64,000 nucleotides of DNA from Leifsonia sp. Root227 (GCF_001428745.1 NZ_LMIO01000001.1:208817-272816), one strand, 5' to 3'; shown: positions 42,618 to 51,704, counted from the stretch's first letter. Made by a program: numbers and translations. Notes: generated by a model not told the origin, from the letters alone.

Positions 42618-43820
42618 TCAGAGACTGACCGTGCCGCCGACGCCGGCGATCTGCCAACGGGAGCGAGCGACGGGGTCGATTGCGGTGGATGCGCCAGGAA
42701 GCTGGGGCCGCGTGAGGTACCCCTCGCTCACGACGCTCCGTTCCAGGAAGGCGTCCTGAGTCCAGGGGATGTACTCGATCAGCGGAGGAACTTCGGAGAG
42801 AACCGTGCCGACGAGGTGCTGGTGCACCTGCATCATGTCGCCGGCGTGCGGGGCGATGCGGAGCCCCTTCGCCGCGGCGTGCGCGGCGACCTGCAGCCAC
42901 TCTGTGACGCCCCCGACACGGGTCGCGTCAACCTGCACGACACGGAAGGCGTCCGCCTCGATGAAGCTGGTGAACTGCTGATACGAGTAGATGCTCTCGC
43001 CGGCCGCGATATCGAGGACCGTGGACCGCTGCAGTTTTGCATGCCCGCCGAGATCGTCGGCGTGCAGAGGCTCCTCCACCCAGTCCATCCGCGCCTCCTC
43101 CAGGAACGGGAGGATACGGCTGGCCGTGGCGAGATCCCAGCGCTGGTTCGCGTCGCACATCAGGGTGACGTCGTCGCCGATGGCGGCACGAACGGCGCTG
43201 ACCCTGCGAACGTCCTCGCGCCAGTCGGCCTTGCCGACTTTGATCTTGACCCGCTGCCAGCCATTGTCGATCAGCGACAGGAGGTCGCGAGTGAGTTCCG
43301 CCTCGGAGAAGTTCAGCCAGCCGCCGTCGGTGTTGTACGCCTCGATGTCGCTGGACGTGCCGCCGAGAAGCTGCCACAGGGGAGCGCCGGCGCGCTGCGC
43401 GGCAAGGTCCCACAGTGCGATGTCGACCATCGCAAGGGCCATGTGCATGACGCCGGCGCGTCCCATCCAGTGGGTCGGGAGCCAATAGAGCCGTTTCCAG
43501 GTTCCGAGGATGTCTTCCGATGAGGAACCGAGCAGGGAGGGGGAGTAGTACTTCCCGATGACATCGGCCAGCAGTTCCGGCGCACAGTGCACACCGGAGA
43601 TCCCTGTTCCGACCCGGCCGTCCGCTGTACGGATCTCGACGACCGGCACTGTCCAGTGCGACATGGCAGCGGTCGAGTCGGCGATCGGCTTCGCGAGAGG
43701 CACAGCGAGCGCATACGTCTCGATCGAAACGATGACGGCTCCGTCGTCGCCTCGGTTGAGGTCGCCGGTGTCTGCTGACAGGACACCACGGGCGCTGCCG
43801 AGCGAACTCTCGATGGTCAT
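42618..43820 (-). CDS. enolase-superfamily sugar acid dehydratase (MR subgroup), probable L-fuconate dehydratase
   Basis: A 400-residue enzyme with an MR/MLE N-terminal cap and TIM barrel. Catalytic set of the mandelate racemase subgroup: K192-x-K194 in KIKVG, metal ligands D223 (CDAN), E249/E250 region (VEEP) and E275 (GES), and H325 in APHAGD. Such enzymes dehydrate acid sugars; RHxxW-type loops that define exact substrate cannot be judged by eye. Neighbouring lactonase, SDR, FAH hydrolase and AKR genes suggest L-fuconate or a related 6-deoxy or L-aldonate. Divergent from the LysR gene and upstream of the lactate dehydrogenase. Confidence 0.85.
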   Translation of the reverse strand: MTIESSLGSARGVLSADTGDLNRGDDGAVIVSIETYALAVPLAKPIADSTAAMSHWTVPVVEIRTADGRVGTGISGVHCAPELLADVIGKYYSPSLLGSSSEDILGTWKRLYWLPTHWMGRAGVMHMALAMVDIALWDLAAQRAGAPLWQLLGGTSSDIEAYNTDGGWLNFSEAELTRDLLSLIDNGWQRVKIKVGKADWREDVRRVSAVRAAIGDDVTLMCDANQRWDLATASRILPFLEEARMDWVEEPLHADDLGGHAKLQRSTVLDIAAGESIYSYQQFTSFIEADAFRVVQVDATRVGGVTEWLQVAAHAAAKGLRIAPHAGDMMQVHQHLVGTVLSEVPPLIEYIPWTQDAFLERSVVSEGYLTRPQLPGASTAIDPVARSRWQIAGVGGTVSL

Positions 43821-44006
43821 AGTTGTCTCCTTCGGCTGCGCTGAGCGCAGATGTGCACGGTACAGTTCATTGCCTCACGACCGACCCGACTGGTCAACGA
43901 CGTTTGCCGAATACGGTCGATCCGGATCCCAGATGCGTGTCATGGCCGTCCGTCCGTCGCAACTAGGATCGAGCCACCCTCGGACTCGAGCAAAGGGAGG
44001 ACTCGT

Positions 44007-44939
44007 ATGACGCTCGAACTGACGTGGCTGCGGACCTGGGTCGAAGTGGTTGATGCCGGCGGATTCGCGCGCGCAGCCGAGCTGGTCCACCTCTCGCAAC
44101 CCCGCGTATCGGCCCACATCTCCAACCTCGAGAAGGAGCTCGGCTGCTCGCTCATCGAACGACGCGTCCGGCCGCTGACGCTCACGGACGAGGGAAAAGC
44201 GCTCCTGCCTCGCGCGAGGGCGGTTCTGGCGGCCGCTGACGAACTGACCTCTGGCGTGCTTGCTGAGAAAGGTGTCATTGCGGGGACGGTGCGAGTGGCG
44301 AGCTTCGCGAGCGCGAGTGCGCAATTCCTTCCGGCCGTGGTCACGCGTCTCGACGAACTCCACCCGCACATCGAATTGTCGATCCTCGACGGAGACGTCG
44401 GGATCATCGAGACCGCCCTGAGCGAGCGACGCGTCGCGGTCGCCCTCCGTCCGATGCGGCCAGAGCCAAGGGATCGGTCGTTCTCGGTCAGGCCGCTGTG
44501 GCGTGAGCCGTTCGTCGTGGTGGCTCCGGTCGGGCACCCGCTGCTCGAGAACGACCTGGTCGATCCCCGCCAGCTCGGCGGTGAACGGATCATCACGATC
44601 GGGAACCCACTCCTCGACGAGACGGTGGGATCGGAAGCCGAATCGGCGTTCAGCGCGCTGCGGCGCGGATTGCCGGCAGGATCGGTGTCGCACCAACCGT
44701 CGACACTGGGCGCGATGGTCCGTGCGGGGCACGGGATAGGGATCATGAACTACCTGGGGTTCGCGATGATCCGTCAGGACGGGCTGGAAACCCGTGAACT
44801 CGCCATCGATCAGTATCGCGACGTCGGCGTATGGTGGCACAGCGAGCGCCCTCTCAATGCTGCCGCGCGTGCGTTCATCGACATCGTCACCTCCTCACCA
44901 CGCCCGGAAGGGACGTGGGAGATCCCCGTCACCGCCTGA
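44007..44939 (+). CDS. LysR-family transcriptional regulator
   Basis: A 310-residue regulator. The HTH lies at residues ~5-62 (LTWLRTWVEVVDAGGFARAAELVHLSQPRVSAHISNLEKEL reads across it), followed by a LysR substrate-binding domain. The ATG at 44007 has AAAGGGAGG six bases upstream; a longer frame of 52 codons upstream is rejected. Divergent from the enolase-superfamily gene with 186 bases between, and followed by the FAH-family gene on its own strand, so it likely activates both sides in response to a sugar acid (family knowledge; effector unknown). Confidence 0.92.
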   Translation: MTLELTWLRTWVEVVDAGGFARAAELVHLSQPRVSAHISNLEKELGCSLIERRVRPLTLTDEGKALLPRARAVLAAADELTSGVLAEKGVIAGTVRVASFASASAQFLPAVVTRLDELHPHIELSILDGDVGIIETALSERRVAVALRPMRPEPRDRSFSVRPLWREPFVVVAPVGHPLLENDLVDPRQLGGERIITIGNPLLDETVGSEAESAFSALRRGLPAGSVSHQPSTLGAMVRAGHGIGIMNYLGFAMIRQDGLETRELAIDQYRDVGVWWHSERPLNAAARAFIDIVTSSPRPEGTWEIPVTA

Positions 44940-45089
44940 CCGAGCCGACACATTCGCTTGCCGGATACTCTCCATCCGCTAGTCGTCGTTGACCACCGCA
45001 ACTCGTCCCTGGACGCTTAGGAGGCAGTCTGCCTCGTGACCCGGGACGACGTCGTCGGTGTATGGGGCGAATCTAGGAGAGCAATAACG

Positions 45090-45950
45090 ATGAAATTGAT
45101 GCGTATCGGACCGGCCGGCGCTGAGCGTCCCATTGTCCGCGTGAACGAGACACAGTACGTGGACGTCTCGGACGTCGCTCGGGACTTCGACGAGGCGTAC
45201 TTCCGTTCCGGCGGACTCGACTCCCTCCGCGACGAAGTCGATCGTCGGATCGCGGACGGTCGGATCGAGAGATTCGGCGACGAGAGGATCGGCTCGCCTA
45301 TCGGGCGGCCGCACCAGGTGCTGTGCATCGGCTTGAACTTCAGCGACCATGCAGCAGAGACCGGGCAGGCGGTCCCCGCGGAACCGATCGTGTTCAACAA
45401 GGCTCCGAACACTGTCGTCGGCCCGTACGACGACGTTCGGATCCCCCGCGGGTCGGCGAAGACCGACTGGGAAGTCGAACTCGGCATCGTCATCGGCCGT
45501 CGGGCGAGCTACCTGAACAGCCGGGAGGAGGCGCGCGAAGTGATCGCCGGTTTCGTCCTGGTCAACGACGTCAGCGAGCGCGCGTTCCAGATGGAGCGCG
45601 GAGGCCAATGGGTGAAGGGCAAATCGGCGGAGACCTTCAACCCGACTGGTCCGTGGCTGGTGACGCCCGACGAAATCTCCGACGTCGACGACCTGGCGAT
45701 GTGGCTGGACGTCAACGGGGTGCGCCGGCAGACCGGCAGCACGGCCACGATGATCTTCGATCCGTACACGATCGTGCACTACCTGAGCCAGTTCCTCGTC
45801 CTTGAACCAGGCGACCTGATCGACACAGGGACACCTCCGGGAGTCGGCATGGGGGCGAAGCCCCCGGTCTACCTGAAGGCCGGCGACGTGATGGCACTCG
45901 GGATCGACGGTCTCGGGGAACAGCGACAGAACGTGGTCGGTGCACGATGA
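45090..45950 (+). CDS. FAH-family hydrolase, probable 2,4-diketo-3-deoxy-L-fuconate hydrolase
   Basis: A 286-residue fumarylacetoacetate hydrolase-fold enzyme. The N-terminal ~70 residues form the cap, then CIGLNFSDHAAE with H87, the metal-binding DWEVELGIVIG (E128, E130) and VLVNDVSERAF (D160), and KSAETFNPTGPWLVTPDEI typical of diketo-acid hydrolases such as LRA6. It would cleave a 2,4-diketo sugar acid to pyruvate plus lactate. The ATG at 45090 is chosen (AGGAGA nine bases upstream); a GTG at 45036 in frame lacks support. Its last four bases overlap the SDR start (ATGA). Confidence 0.87.
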   Translation: MKLMRIGPAGAERPIVRVNETQYVDVSDVARDFDEAYFRSGGLDSLRDEVDRRIADGRIERFGDERIGSPIGRPHQVLCIGLNFSDHAAETGQAVPAEPIVFNKAPNTVVGPYDDVRIPRGSAKTDWEVELGIVIGRRASYLNSREEAREVIAGFVLVNDVSERAFQMERGGQWVKGKSAETFNPTGPWLVTPDEISDVDDLAMWLDVNGVRRQTGSTATMIFDPYTIVHYLSQFLVLEPGDLIDTGTPPGVGMGAKPPVYLKAGDVMALGIDGLGEQRQNVVGAR

Positions 45951-46702
45951 GCGGCTTCGACGGTCTCGCCGCGATCGTGACGGGTGGCTCCAGCGGAATC
46001 GGCGCGGCAACGACCCGGCTCCTTCTGGAGCGGGGAGCTCGGGTCGCCGTCCTCGACCGGAATCCGGCCGAGGACTCACGCGTGCTCTACGTCCCGTCGG
46101 ATGTCACCGACTCGGCGAGCGTCGAATCGGCTGTGGCGGCGGTCATCGAGACATTCGGACGTCTCGACATCGTCATCAACAACGCGGGCGTCGGCGCGGT
46201 CGGCGATATCACCGAGAACTCGGACGACGAATGGCACCGGGTGCTGAACCTCAATGTCCTCGGGGCGGTGCGTGTCACGCGCGCGGCGGTGCCGTTCCTG
46301 CTGAAGTCCACCGACGCCGCAGTGGTCAACACCTGTTCGATCGTGTCCAAGGTGGGAGTCCCGCAGCGGGCGTTGTACTCCGCGTCGAAAGGAGCCCTCG
46401 AAGCCCTCACGATCGCGTCCGCTGCCGACTTCGTCGGTCGGATCCGGGTCAACGGGGTCCTTCCAGGGACTGCGGACACACCGTGGGTCTCCCGGTTGCT
46501 GCAGGGCGCAGGCGATGCGGACTCAGCCCGTGAACAGCTCACGCGGCGCCAGCCGCTCGGCCGGTTGGTCTCACCGGACGAGGTCGCGCACGCGATCGTG
46601 TATCTCGCCGATCCCGGCAACGCATCCACGACCGGAACACTGCTGACTGTCGACGGCGGGATGGGCGCGCTGAGGGTTCCGGAAGCTGTGCGTGGATCCT
46701 GA
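45947..46702 (+). CDS. SDR dehydrogenase, probable 2-keto-3-deoxy-L-fuconate dehydrogenase
   Basis: A 251-residue short-chain dehydrogenase. The cofactor loop is GGSSGIG (13-19), an acidic residue after strand 2 (VLDRNP) indicates NAD+, NNAG is at 78-81, and the catalytic set is S131, Y144, K148 in YSASK. In the known fucose pathway this step oxidises the 4-hydroxyl of 2-keto-3-deoxy-L-fuconate, giving the substrate of the FAH hydrolase. The two genes overlap by ATGA, strongly suggesting paired function. A good terminator follows. Confidence 0.88.
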   Translation: MSGFDGLAAIVTGGSSGIGAATTRLLLERGARVAVLDRNPAEDSRVLYVPSDVTDSASVESAVAAVIETFGRLDIVINNAGVGAVGDITENSDDEWHRVLNLNVLGAVRVTRAAVPFLLKSTDAAVVNTCSIVSKVGVPQRALYSASKGALEALTIASAADFVGRIRVNGVLPGTADTPWVSRLLQGAGDADSAREQLTRRQPLGRLVSPDEVAHAIVYLADPGNASTTGTLLTVDGGMGALRVPEAVRGS

Positions 46703-46713
46703 CTCACGCACAG

Positions 46714-46747
46714 AAGAGCGGGCCGTGATGTGGGGCGGCCCGCTCTT
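46714..46747. terminator. terminator between convergent operons
   Basis: AAGAGCGGGCCG (46714-46725) pairs perfectly with CGGCCCGCTCTT (46736-46747), loop of 10 bases, followed by TTC on the plus strand and preceded by GAA (U-rich on the minus strand), so it can serve both directions. Confidence 0.85.
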
Positions 46748-46765
46748 TTCGTGTCTTCGAGCCTG

Positions 46766-46867
46766 TCAGCGCGCGTGCGCGACCACATCGTGCCCGGCAG
46801 CAGCGAGCGCGCGGACAGTGGCAAGACCGATCCCGTCGGTGGAGCCGGTGACGAAGGAGCGACCCAT
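46766..46867 (-). pseudogene. truncated SDR stump (33 codons)
   Basis: The frame MGRSFVTGSTDGIGLATV... encodes 33 residues and then stops. It is a clear first beta-alpha-beta unit of a short-chain dehydrogenase (TGSTDGIGLATVRALAAAGHDVVAHAR), ending right after strand 2; the other ~200 residues are absent and the terminator lies 19 bases further. Its ATG overlaps the lactonase stop as TGATG, so it may still be translated. It is not the same protein as the SDR at 45947. Most likely the remnant of a deletion at the end of the operon. Confidence 0.75.
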
Positions 46868-47724
46868 CAGTCGTTTTCGAGCCGGTACCAGCGGATGGCG
46901 TTGCCGCCGAGGGTGTCTGCCTCCTCGTCCTGGCTCAGGCCCGCGAGCAGTTCTGTCACCGTGTCGACGACCTGCGAGTATCCGGAGGCGGCGAGGAGGC
47001 ACACCGGCCAGTCCGACCCGAACAGGACCCGGTCGGTCCCGAAGACCTCCAGGACGTGTTCCGCGTATGGGCGCAGCGTGTCGGCGTTCCAGTCGTCCCA
47101 GTTCGCTTCGGTGACCATCCCGGAGAGCTTGACGGCCACGTTCGGTCGTTCGGCGAGCTCACCGATCAAACGGGCCCAGTCGGGACTCCACCCGTCGGCG
47201 ATGGGCGGCTTGGCGATGTGATCGAGAACGAAACGCTGATCGGGCAGATCCGACACCAGACGAATCGCGGAGGGGAGTTCGCGTGCGCGAACAAGCAGGT
47301 CGTAGGCCAGCCCGGCACTCCCGACCGCTTCGACCCCTGTGCGGACATCGGGCCGGTCGAGCCAGGCGGCGTCAGTCTCGTCGTGCACTTGATGGCGGAT
47401 GCCGACCAACTGGCCGGGGAAACGCTCATCGAGCGCTGCCAAAGTCCCGTCCGTCCGCCCATCCGTCAGGTCGACCCAACCGACGACGCCGCGCACAAAC
47501 GGTGTGGTCTCGGCGAGTTGAAGGAACTGTGTGGTCTCATCAAGGTCGGAGACCGTCTGAATCAGAACCGTCCCGTCGATCGTGTTCGCCTCGAGTTCGG
47601 GCGCGAGATCCTCCGGCGTGAACGCACGCCTGACGGGATCCATCGCATCTCCGGCCATCCACGGGTAGTCGAAATCTGCGGGGTCCCAGAAATGATGGTG
47701 CGCGTCGATTCGCCGCGGCCTCAT
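46867..47724 (-). CDS. amidohydrolase-family lactonase, probable L-fuconolactonase
   Basis: A 285-residue TIM-barrel hydrolase of COG3618. Diagnostic stretches: RRIDAHHHFWDPADFDYPWM at the N-terminus, GIRHQVHDE, VLDHIAKPPI, VAVKLSGMV and FGSDWPVCLLAASGY, all found in L-fucono-1,5-lactonase and related sugar lactonases. It opens the lactone made by the next-upstream aldo/keto reductase. Its start overlaps that gene's stop by four bases (ATGA), so the two are translationally coupled, and its stop overlaps the SDR stump. Confidence 0.9.
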   Translation of the reverse strand: MRPRRIDAHHHFWDPADFDYPWMAGDAMDPVRRAFTPEDLAPELEANTIDGTVLIQTVSDLDETTQFLQLAETTPFVRGVVGWVDLTDGRTDGTLAALDERFPGQLVGIRHQVHDETDAAWLDRPDVRTGVEAVGSAGLAYDLLVRARELPSAIRLVSDLPDQRFVLDHIAKPPIADGWSPDWARLIGELAERPNVAVKLSGMVTEANWDDWNADTLRPYAEHVLEVFGTDRVLFGSDWPVCLLAASGYSQVVDTVTELLAGLSQDEEADTLGGNAIRWYRLEND

Positions 47725-48740
47725 CGGCGTGCGCTTTCGAGGCTGGGGATGGGGGCTCCTTCAGCGAGAAGACCCTCTCGCTGAAGCTCGAACCACAGCT
47801 GGTCGGGGATCTGAATGGACAGCAGCTCCAGGTCCTCGTCAAGCTCCTCCACGGAGCGCGCCCCGATCAGGACGGTCGCGACTTGCGGGTGCGCCAGCGG
47901 GAACTGGACGGCCGCTGCAGCGAGTGGAACGTCGAAGCGGTCGCAGACCGCGCGGATGCGACGGGCTTTCTCCACGATCCCCGAGGCCGCCGGCACGTAG
48001 TCGAACCGGGCGTCGTCTGACGGATCGATCAGGATGCCGCTGTTGAAGACGCCCCCGACGACGACGCGCGTGCCGTTGTCACGGCACGCGGGAAGCAGGT
48101 CGCCCATCGATCCCTGGTCGAGCAGGGTGTAGCGGCCTGCGAGGAGCACCATATCCAGGTCGAGGTTGGAGACGAGCTGGGTGAGCACCGTGGTCTGGTT
48201 CATCCCGGCGCCGATCCCGCGAACGACGCCTTGGGTGCGGAGGTCCCGAAGTGCGGCGTATGCGGTTGTGCTCGCCTCCGCGTAGTGATCGTCCGGGTCG
48301 TGCAGATTCAGGACATCCACCCTGTCGAGGTGCAGTCGTTCCAGGCTTTCGTGGAGTGAGGTGATGACGCCGTCGTAGCTGAAATCCCAGACCGGTCCGG
48401 TCTCGGGAACATCGACATAGAAGGGCTCGCCTTCGAAGTACTGACTCTCGTCTCGTGGAGCGTCAGAGCGAAGCAACCGGCCGACCTTCGTCGAGACGAC
48501 GAATGAGTCTCTCTGTTCGGTGCTGATCGTCTCGGCGATCCGCTGTTCGGACAGGCCGTGCCCGTAGAGCGGGGCCGTGTCGAAGTAGCGGATGCCGGCA
48601 TCCCAGGCGCGGCGCAGCGTCGCCGCCGCTTGCTCCTCTGGCACGACCGACAGGAAGTTACCGAGAGCTGCAGTGCCGAGTCCAATGCTCGGGAGGGTCA
48701 GGCCATGTTCGCCGACGTCAGTGGCGGGGAAGTCGAGCAT
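47721..48740 (-). CDS. aldo/keto reductase, probable L-fucose dehydrogenase
   Basis: A 339-residue AKR resembling D-threo-aldose 1-dehydrogenase/pyridoxal 4-dehydrogenase. The catalytic tetrad is D54, Y59, K85 and H147 in RYFDTAPLYG, STKVGR and NLHDPD; the C-terminal VLIGARSVEELDEDL region binds NAD(P)+. It likely oxidises L-fucose (or L-galactose/D-arabinose) at C1 to the lactone. GAAAGG lies upstream of the ATG at 48740. It is the first of the coupled AKR-lactonase pair and follows the UxaA gene by 29 bases. Confidence 0.88.
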   Translation of the reverse strand: MLDFPATDVGEHGLTLPSIGLGTAALGNFLSVVPEEQAAATLRRAWDAGIRYFDTAPLYGHGLSEQRIAETISTEQRDSFVVSTKVGRLLRSDAPRDESQYFEGEPFYVDVPETGPVWDFSYDGVITSLHESLERLHLDRVDVLNLHDPDDHYAEASTTAYAALRDLRTQGVVRGIGAGMNQTTVLTQLVSNLDLDMVLLAGRYTLLDQGSMGDLLPACRDNGTRVVVGGVFNSGILIDPSDDARFDYVPAASGIVEKARRIRAVCDRFDVPLAAAAVQFPLAHPQVATVLIGARSVEELDEDLELLSIQIPDQLWFELQREGLLAEGAPIPSLESARR

Positions 48741-48769
48741 GGAAAGCCTTTCGATGTGGGGATGGGGGG

Positions 48770-50323
48770 TTAGAGGACGGCGCCGATACGCCAAGGGACG
48801 ATCTCTTCCGTACCGAAGCCGAGCTGTTCCGACTTGGAGGGGTTCCCGGACGCCATGTCGATGATCGCCTCGAAGAGTTGCGCGCCGGTTTCGAGCTGCC
48901 GGTCGTGACCAAACGCCTGTCCGGCGTCGAAGTCCATGTCCCCTTCCATCCGTCGGTAGAGGCCGGACGTGGTGCTGATCTTCAAGCAGGGAACAGGGCG
49001 GGATCCGAACACCGACCCACGGCCGGTGGTGAAAGCGAGGACGGTGGCGCCTCCGGCGACCATACCTGTCGCCGACACGGGGTCGTATCCCGGGGTGTCC
49101 ATGAATGTGAGACCTGGAGTGGTCACAGGGGCGGCATAGTCGACGATGTCGTTGAGCGGGCTGGTGCCGCCCTTGAGTACGGCCCCGAGCGACTTCTCCC
49201 AGATGGTGGTGATGCCGCCAGCCCGGTTTCCCTTCGAGGGATTGTTGTCGAGCTCGGCCCCGTTGTCCTCCGTGTAGTGCAGCCACCAGTCGATCGTCTG
49301 GTCGAGTTGCTTCGCGATCGACGGGGTGGCCGCGCGAGCGCGCAGCAGGTGCTCCGCGCCGAAGATCTCCGGAGTCTCGCCGAGGATGACCTTGCCGCCC
49401 GCGGCGACGAGCATGTCAGCGGCGACACCGAGCGTCGGGTTGGCCGTGAGCCCTGAATAGGCATCGCTTCCCCCGCACTGCAACCCGAGGGTCAGCTCGG
49501 CCACTGGGATCGGCTCCCGCTGCAACTCCGCCAGCTGTGCGACGAGCGAGCCGATCTGCTTGACTCCTTCTGCGACGGTGGCGGCAGTGCCGCCGAGTTC
49601 CTGAATGGTCAGCTGTGTCAGCCCTGGGATCACGTCGGGGAGGAAATTCTCCGGCTGGTTGACTTCGCAGCCGAGACTGACCACGAGCACGCCCGCGAAG
49701 TTCGGGTGCGTGGCGTAACCGTGCAGTGTCCGGCGGAGGATGTCATCGCCGATGGTGTGTTCCGCGAGCGCGCAACCCTGGTCGTGAGGAAGCGGGACGA
49801 TGCCGTCCAGGCCAGGGGCCCCTGCGAACTGTATCGAGGCGGCCTGTGCGATCAGCTTGCTGACCGTCGACGAGCAATTCACGGTCGGAACGATTCCGAT
49901 GTAGTTGCGGGTCGCCGCGCGCCCGTCAGGTCGTCGATAACCCATGAACGTGCGCGCGGTCAGGTCCTCCGACGGCTCGTATGCAGTTCCAGAACTGACC
50001 GTCGATGCGCCGCGGGCGGACAGGTCGAGGAGTCCGACATTGTGGTCGTGTACGTGGGCGCCGGCCAGGATCGGCTCGATGGCCGCACCGATCACCTGTC
50101 CGTACTTGATCACCGGTTCTCCTGCCGCGATGCCTTTGAGCGCGACCTTGTGCGCCGGCGGTATGTCCGTCACCGCGACGATCGTGGTCTCGCCCCCAGC
50201 CAGCGACTCACCCGCGGTCGCGCCGTCGACGATGATGCCGACGTTGTCCGTCGATGGACGCGCGACGATCAGCGGGACAGCCGAAGCGACAGGGGTGGGA
50301 GTGGAGGGGAGAGTGCGTGACAT
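48770..50323 (-). CDS. UxaA-family dehydratase (altronate/galactarate/fuconate type)
   Basis: A 517-residue sugar-acid dehydratase with the SAF domain at residues ~16-95 fused to the UxaA catalytic region (~125-517). Characteristic pieces are MGYRRPDGRAATRNYIGIVPTVNCS, HDQGCALAEHTIG, LGCEVNQPENF, LQCGGSDAYSG and FTTGRGSVFGSRPVPCLKIS; the Cys residues in these bind iron. Related UxaA-type proteins serve L-fucose catabolism in Campylobacter, so this may be the fuconate dehydratase or act on a second acid. GAGGA lies eight bases before the ATG. First gene of the minus-strand operon, divergent from the ABC importer. Confidence 0.9.
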   Translation of the reverse strand: MSRTLPSTPTPVASAVPLIVARPSTDNVGIIVDGATAGESLAGGETTIVAVTDIPPAHKVALKGIAAGEPVIKYGQVIGAAIEPILAGAHVHDHNVGLLDLSARGASTVSSGTAYEPSEDLTARTFMGYRRPDGRAATRNYIGIVPTVNCSSTVSKLIAQAASIQFAGAPGLDGIVPLPHDQGCALAEHTIGDDILRRTLHGYATHPNFAGVLVVSLGCEVNQPENFLPDVIPGLTQLTIQELGGTAATVAEGVKQIGSLVAQLAELQREPIPVAELTLGLQCGGSDAYSGLTANPTLGVAADMLVAAGGKVILGETPEIFGAEHLLRARAATPSIAKQLDQTIDWWLHYTEDNGAELDNNPSKGNRAGGITTIWEKSLGAVLKGGTSPLNDIVDYAAPVTTPGLTFMDTPGYDPVSATGMVAGGATVLAFTTGRGSVFGSRPVPCLKISTTSGLYRRMEGDMDFDAGQAFGHDRQLETGAQLFEAIIDMASGNPSKSEQLGFGTEEIVPWRIGAVL

Positions 50324-50758
50324 TTCAGCGTCCTCAATGCTCGTGGTGCTATCCGATTCAGGCTATGCACGGGCGCGGAGGAGTCCCATGCCGGATTGCG
50401 AATGACCGACATCCGCTTGTCGATTGAAGCCCGCGTCGCCCGGCGCGGGATGCACCGGGTTCGCGGTCGGGCGGGAACTTTCGTGCGCCATTCACCGTCT
50501 CGATTCCCCCGTCAGTTCCGCGGAATCACGCGCAATTCCTGAAACCGTCGAGGTCCAGGCCCTGCAGTTGTCGAGGGTGGAAGCCTGCGCGTTTACTTTA
50601 TTGCGTCAAGCCTGTGCGCCCAAGCTGATGGCAGAAACCGCATTACATTAGTTGACAGGAAAATATAAACCGAGTTAGTCTCTCGACACGTTCTCGGGCC
50701 GACGCCCGGTACCCCCGCCGTTGAAGTCCACGGCGAGCAGTTCAAAGGAGAGCACATC
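50324..50758. other. 435-base divergent control region
   Basis: Separates the UxaA operon from the ABC/glycosidase operon and contains no convincing coding frame. It becomes AT-richer towards the importer side, where a TTGACA promoter lies. No clear long palindrome is seen; a short CCCGCG/CGCGGG stem occurs at 50430-50449. The binding sites for LysR or ROK regulators expected here could not be assigned. Confidence 0.6.
50652..50681 (+). promoter_or_regulatory. promoter of the fucoside import/hydrolysis operon
   Basis: Perfect -35 TTGACA at 50652-50657 and -10 candidate TAGTCT at 50676-50681 with an 18-base spacer that is AT-rich (GGAAAATATAAA). The first gene starts about 78 bases downstream. 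Confidence 0.65.
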
Positions 50759-51697
50759 GTGGTCATGACAGCTGCGAAACCGACCGTCTCTGCCGGTCGA
50801 GGCAGCCGCCAGGTCAGGCGCAACCCATCTCACAGAGGGGACTGGCGCCTCGCCCTGATTCTGATCCTGCCCGCGACGGTGGGCTTCATCATTTTCGCGC
50901 TCTACCCCCTGGTGCGGGGCATCTACCTCAGCTTCACCGACTTCCATATCCTCACTCCTCCCGTCTGGTCCGGCATCGCCAACTACCAGCAGCTGCTGTC
51001 GGACGGCGTGTTCTGGAACTCGCTCGGGGTGACGGTCTACTTCGTGATCCTCTCGGTCGGCTTCGGACTCGCCATCTCCCTCGTGACAGCGGTGATTCTT
51101 CATCGGCTCACGAAGTCGAGCGTCATCCGCGGCATCGTGCTCCTCCCGTTCCTGATCTCCGGTGTCGTCGCCGCGCTGGTCTGGCAGTGGATGCTGGACC
51201 CTGGACTCGGCATCGTGAACGCACTCATCAAAGCGTTCGGCGGCCACAGCATCCTGTTCCTCGGGTCGCAGGACTGGGTGATTCCGACGCTCGCGTTCAT
51301 CAGCATCTGGAAGGCGATGGGCTACAACGCCATCCTGATCTTCGCGGGACTGCAGACCATCCCGGGTGAAATCTACGAGGCAGGCCGCATTGACGGCGCC
51401 GGCGAGATCCGGATGTTCACCAAGCTCACTCTGCCGCTGCTGCGACCGATCATGGCGATGGTCGTCGTGCTGACGATCATCAGCTCGTTCCAGGTCTTCG
51501 ACCTCGTGGCGGTCACGACCAAGGGAGGCCCGGCCAACGCGTCCAACGTGCTCCCGCTGTACATCTACAAGACGGGATTCGCCGAGTTCAACTTCGGCTA
51601 CGCGCTGACGATGTCGATGGCACTCTTCGTGATGCTCCTGATCATCACGTTCTTCCAGATGCGCCTGATGCGCGCGAACGACACGGACACGAACTGA
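50759..51697 (+). CDS. sugar ABC transporter permease (MalF type), fucose locus
   Basis: A 312-residue permease with a basic N-terminal tail and six helices; the EAA loop reads EAGRIDGAGEIRMFTKLTLP. It starts an operon of two permeases, binding protein, GH36 and GH95 enzymes. AAGGAG at 50745-50750 favours GTG 50759 (eight bases) over ATG 50765. There is no ATPase gene in the operon. Likely imports fucosylated oligosaccharides, judged only from the glycosidases that follow. Confidence 0.88.
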   Translation: MVMTAAKPTVSAGRGSRQVRRNPSHRGDWRLALILILPATVGFIIFALYPLVRGIYLSFTDFHILTPPVWSGIANYQQLLSDGVFWNSLGVTVYFVILSVGFGLAISLVTAVILHRLTKSSVIRGIVLLPFLISGVVAALVWQWMLDPGLGIVNALIKAFGGHSILFLGSQDWVIPTLAFISIWKAMGYNAILIFAGLQTIPGEIYEAGRIDGAGEIRMFTKLTLPLLRPIMAMVVVLTIISSFQVFDLVAVTTKGGPANASNVLPLYIYKTGFAEFNFGYALTMSMALFVMLLIITFFQMRLMRANDTDTN

Positions 51698-51704
51698 GAC
51701 ACCC

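Noticed and set aside
44940..45089. GTG at 45036 as the start of the FAH-family gene.
   Set aside because: The 18 extra residues match no family N-terminus, and the ATG at 45090 has an upstream AGGAGA.
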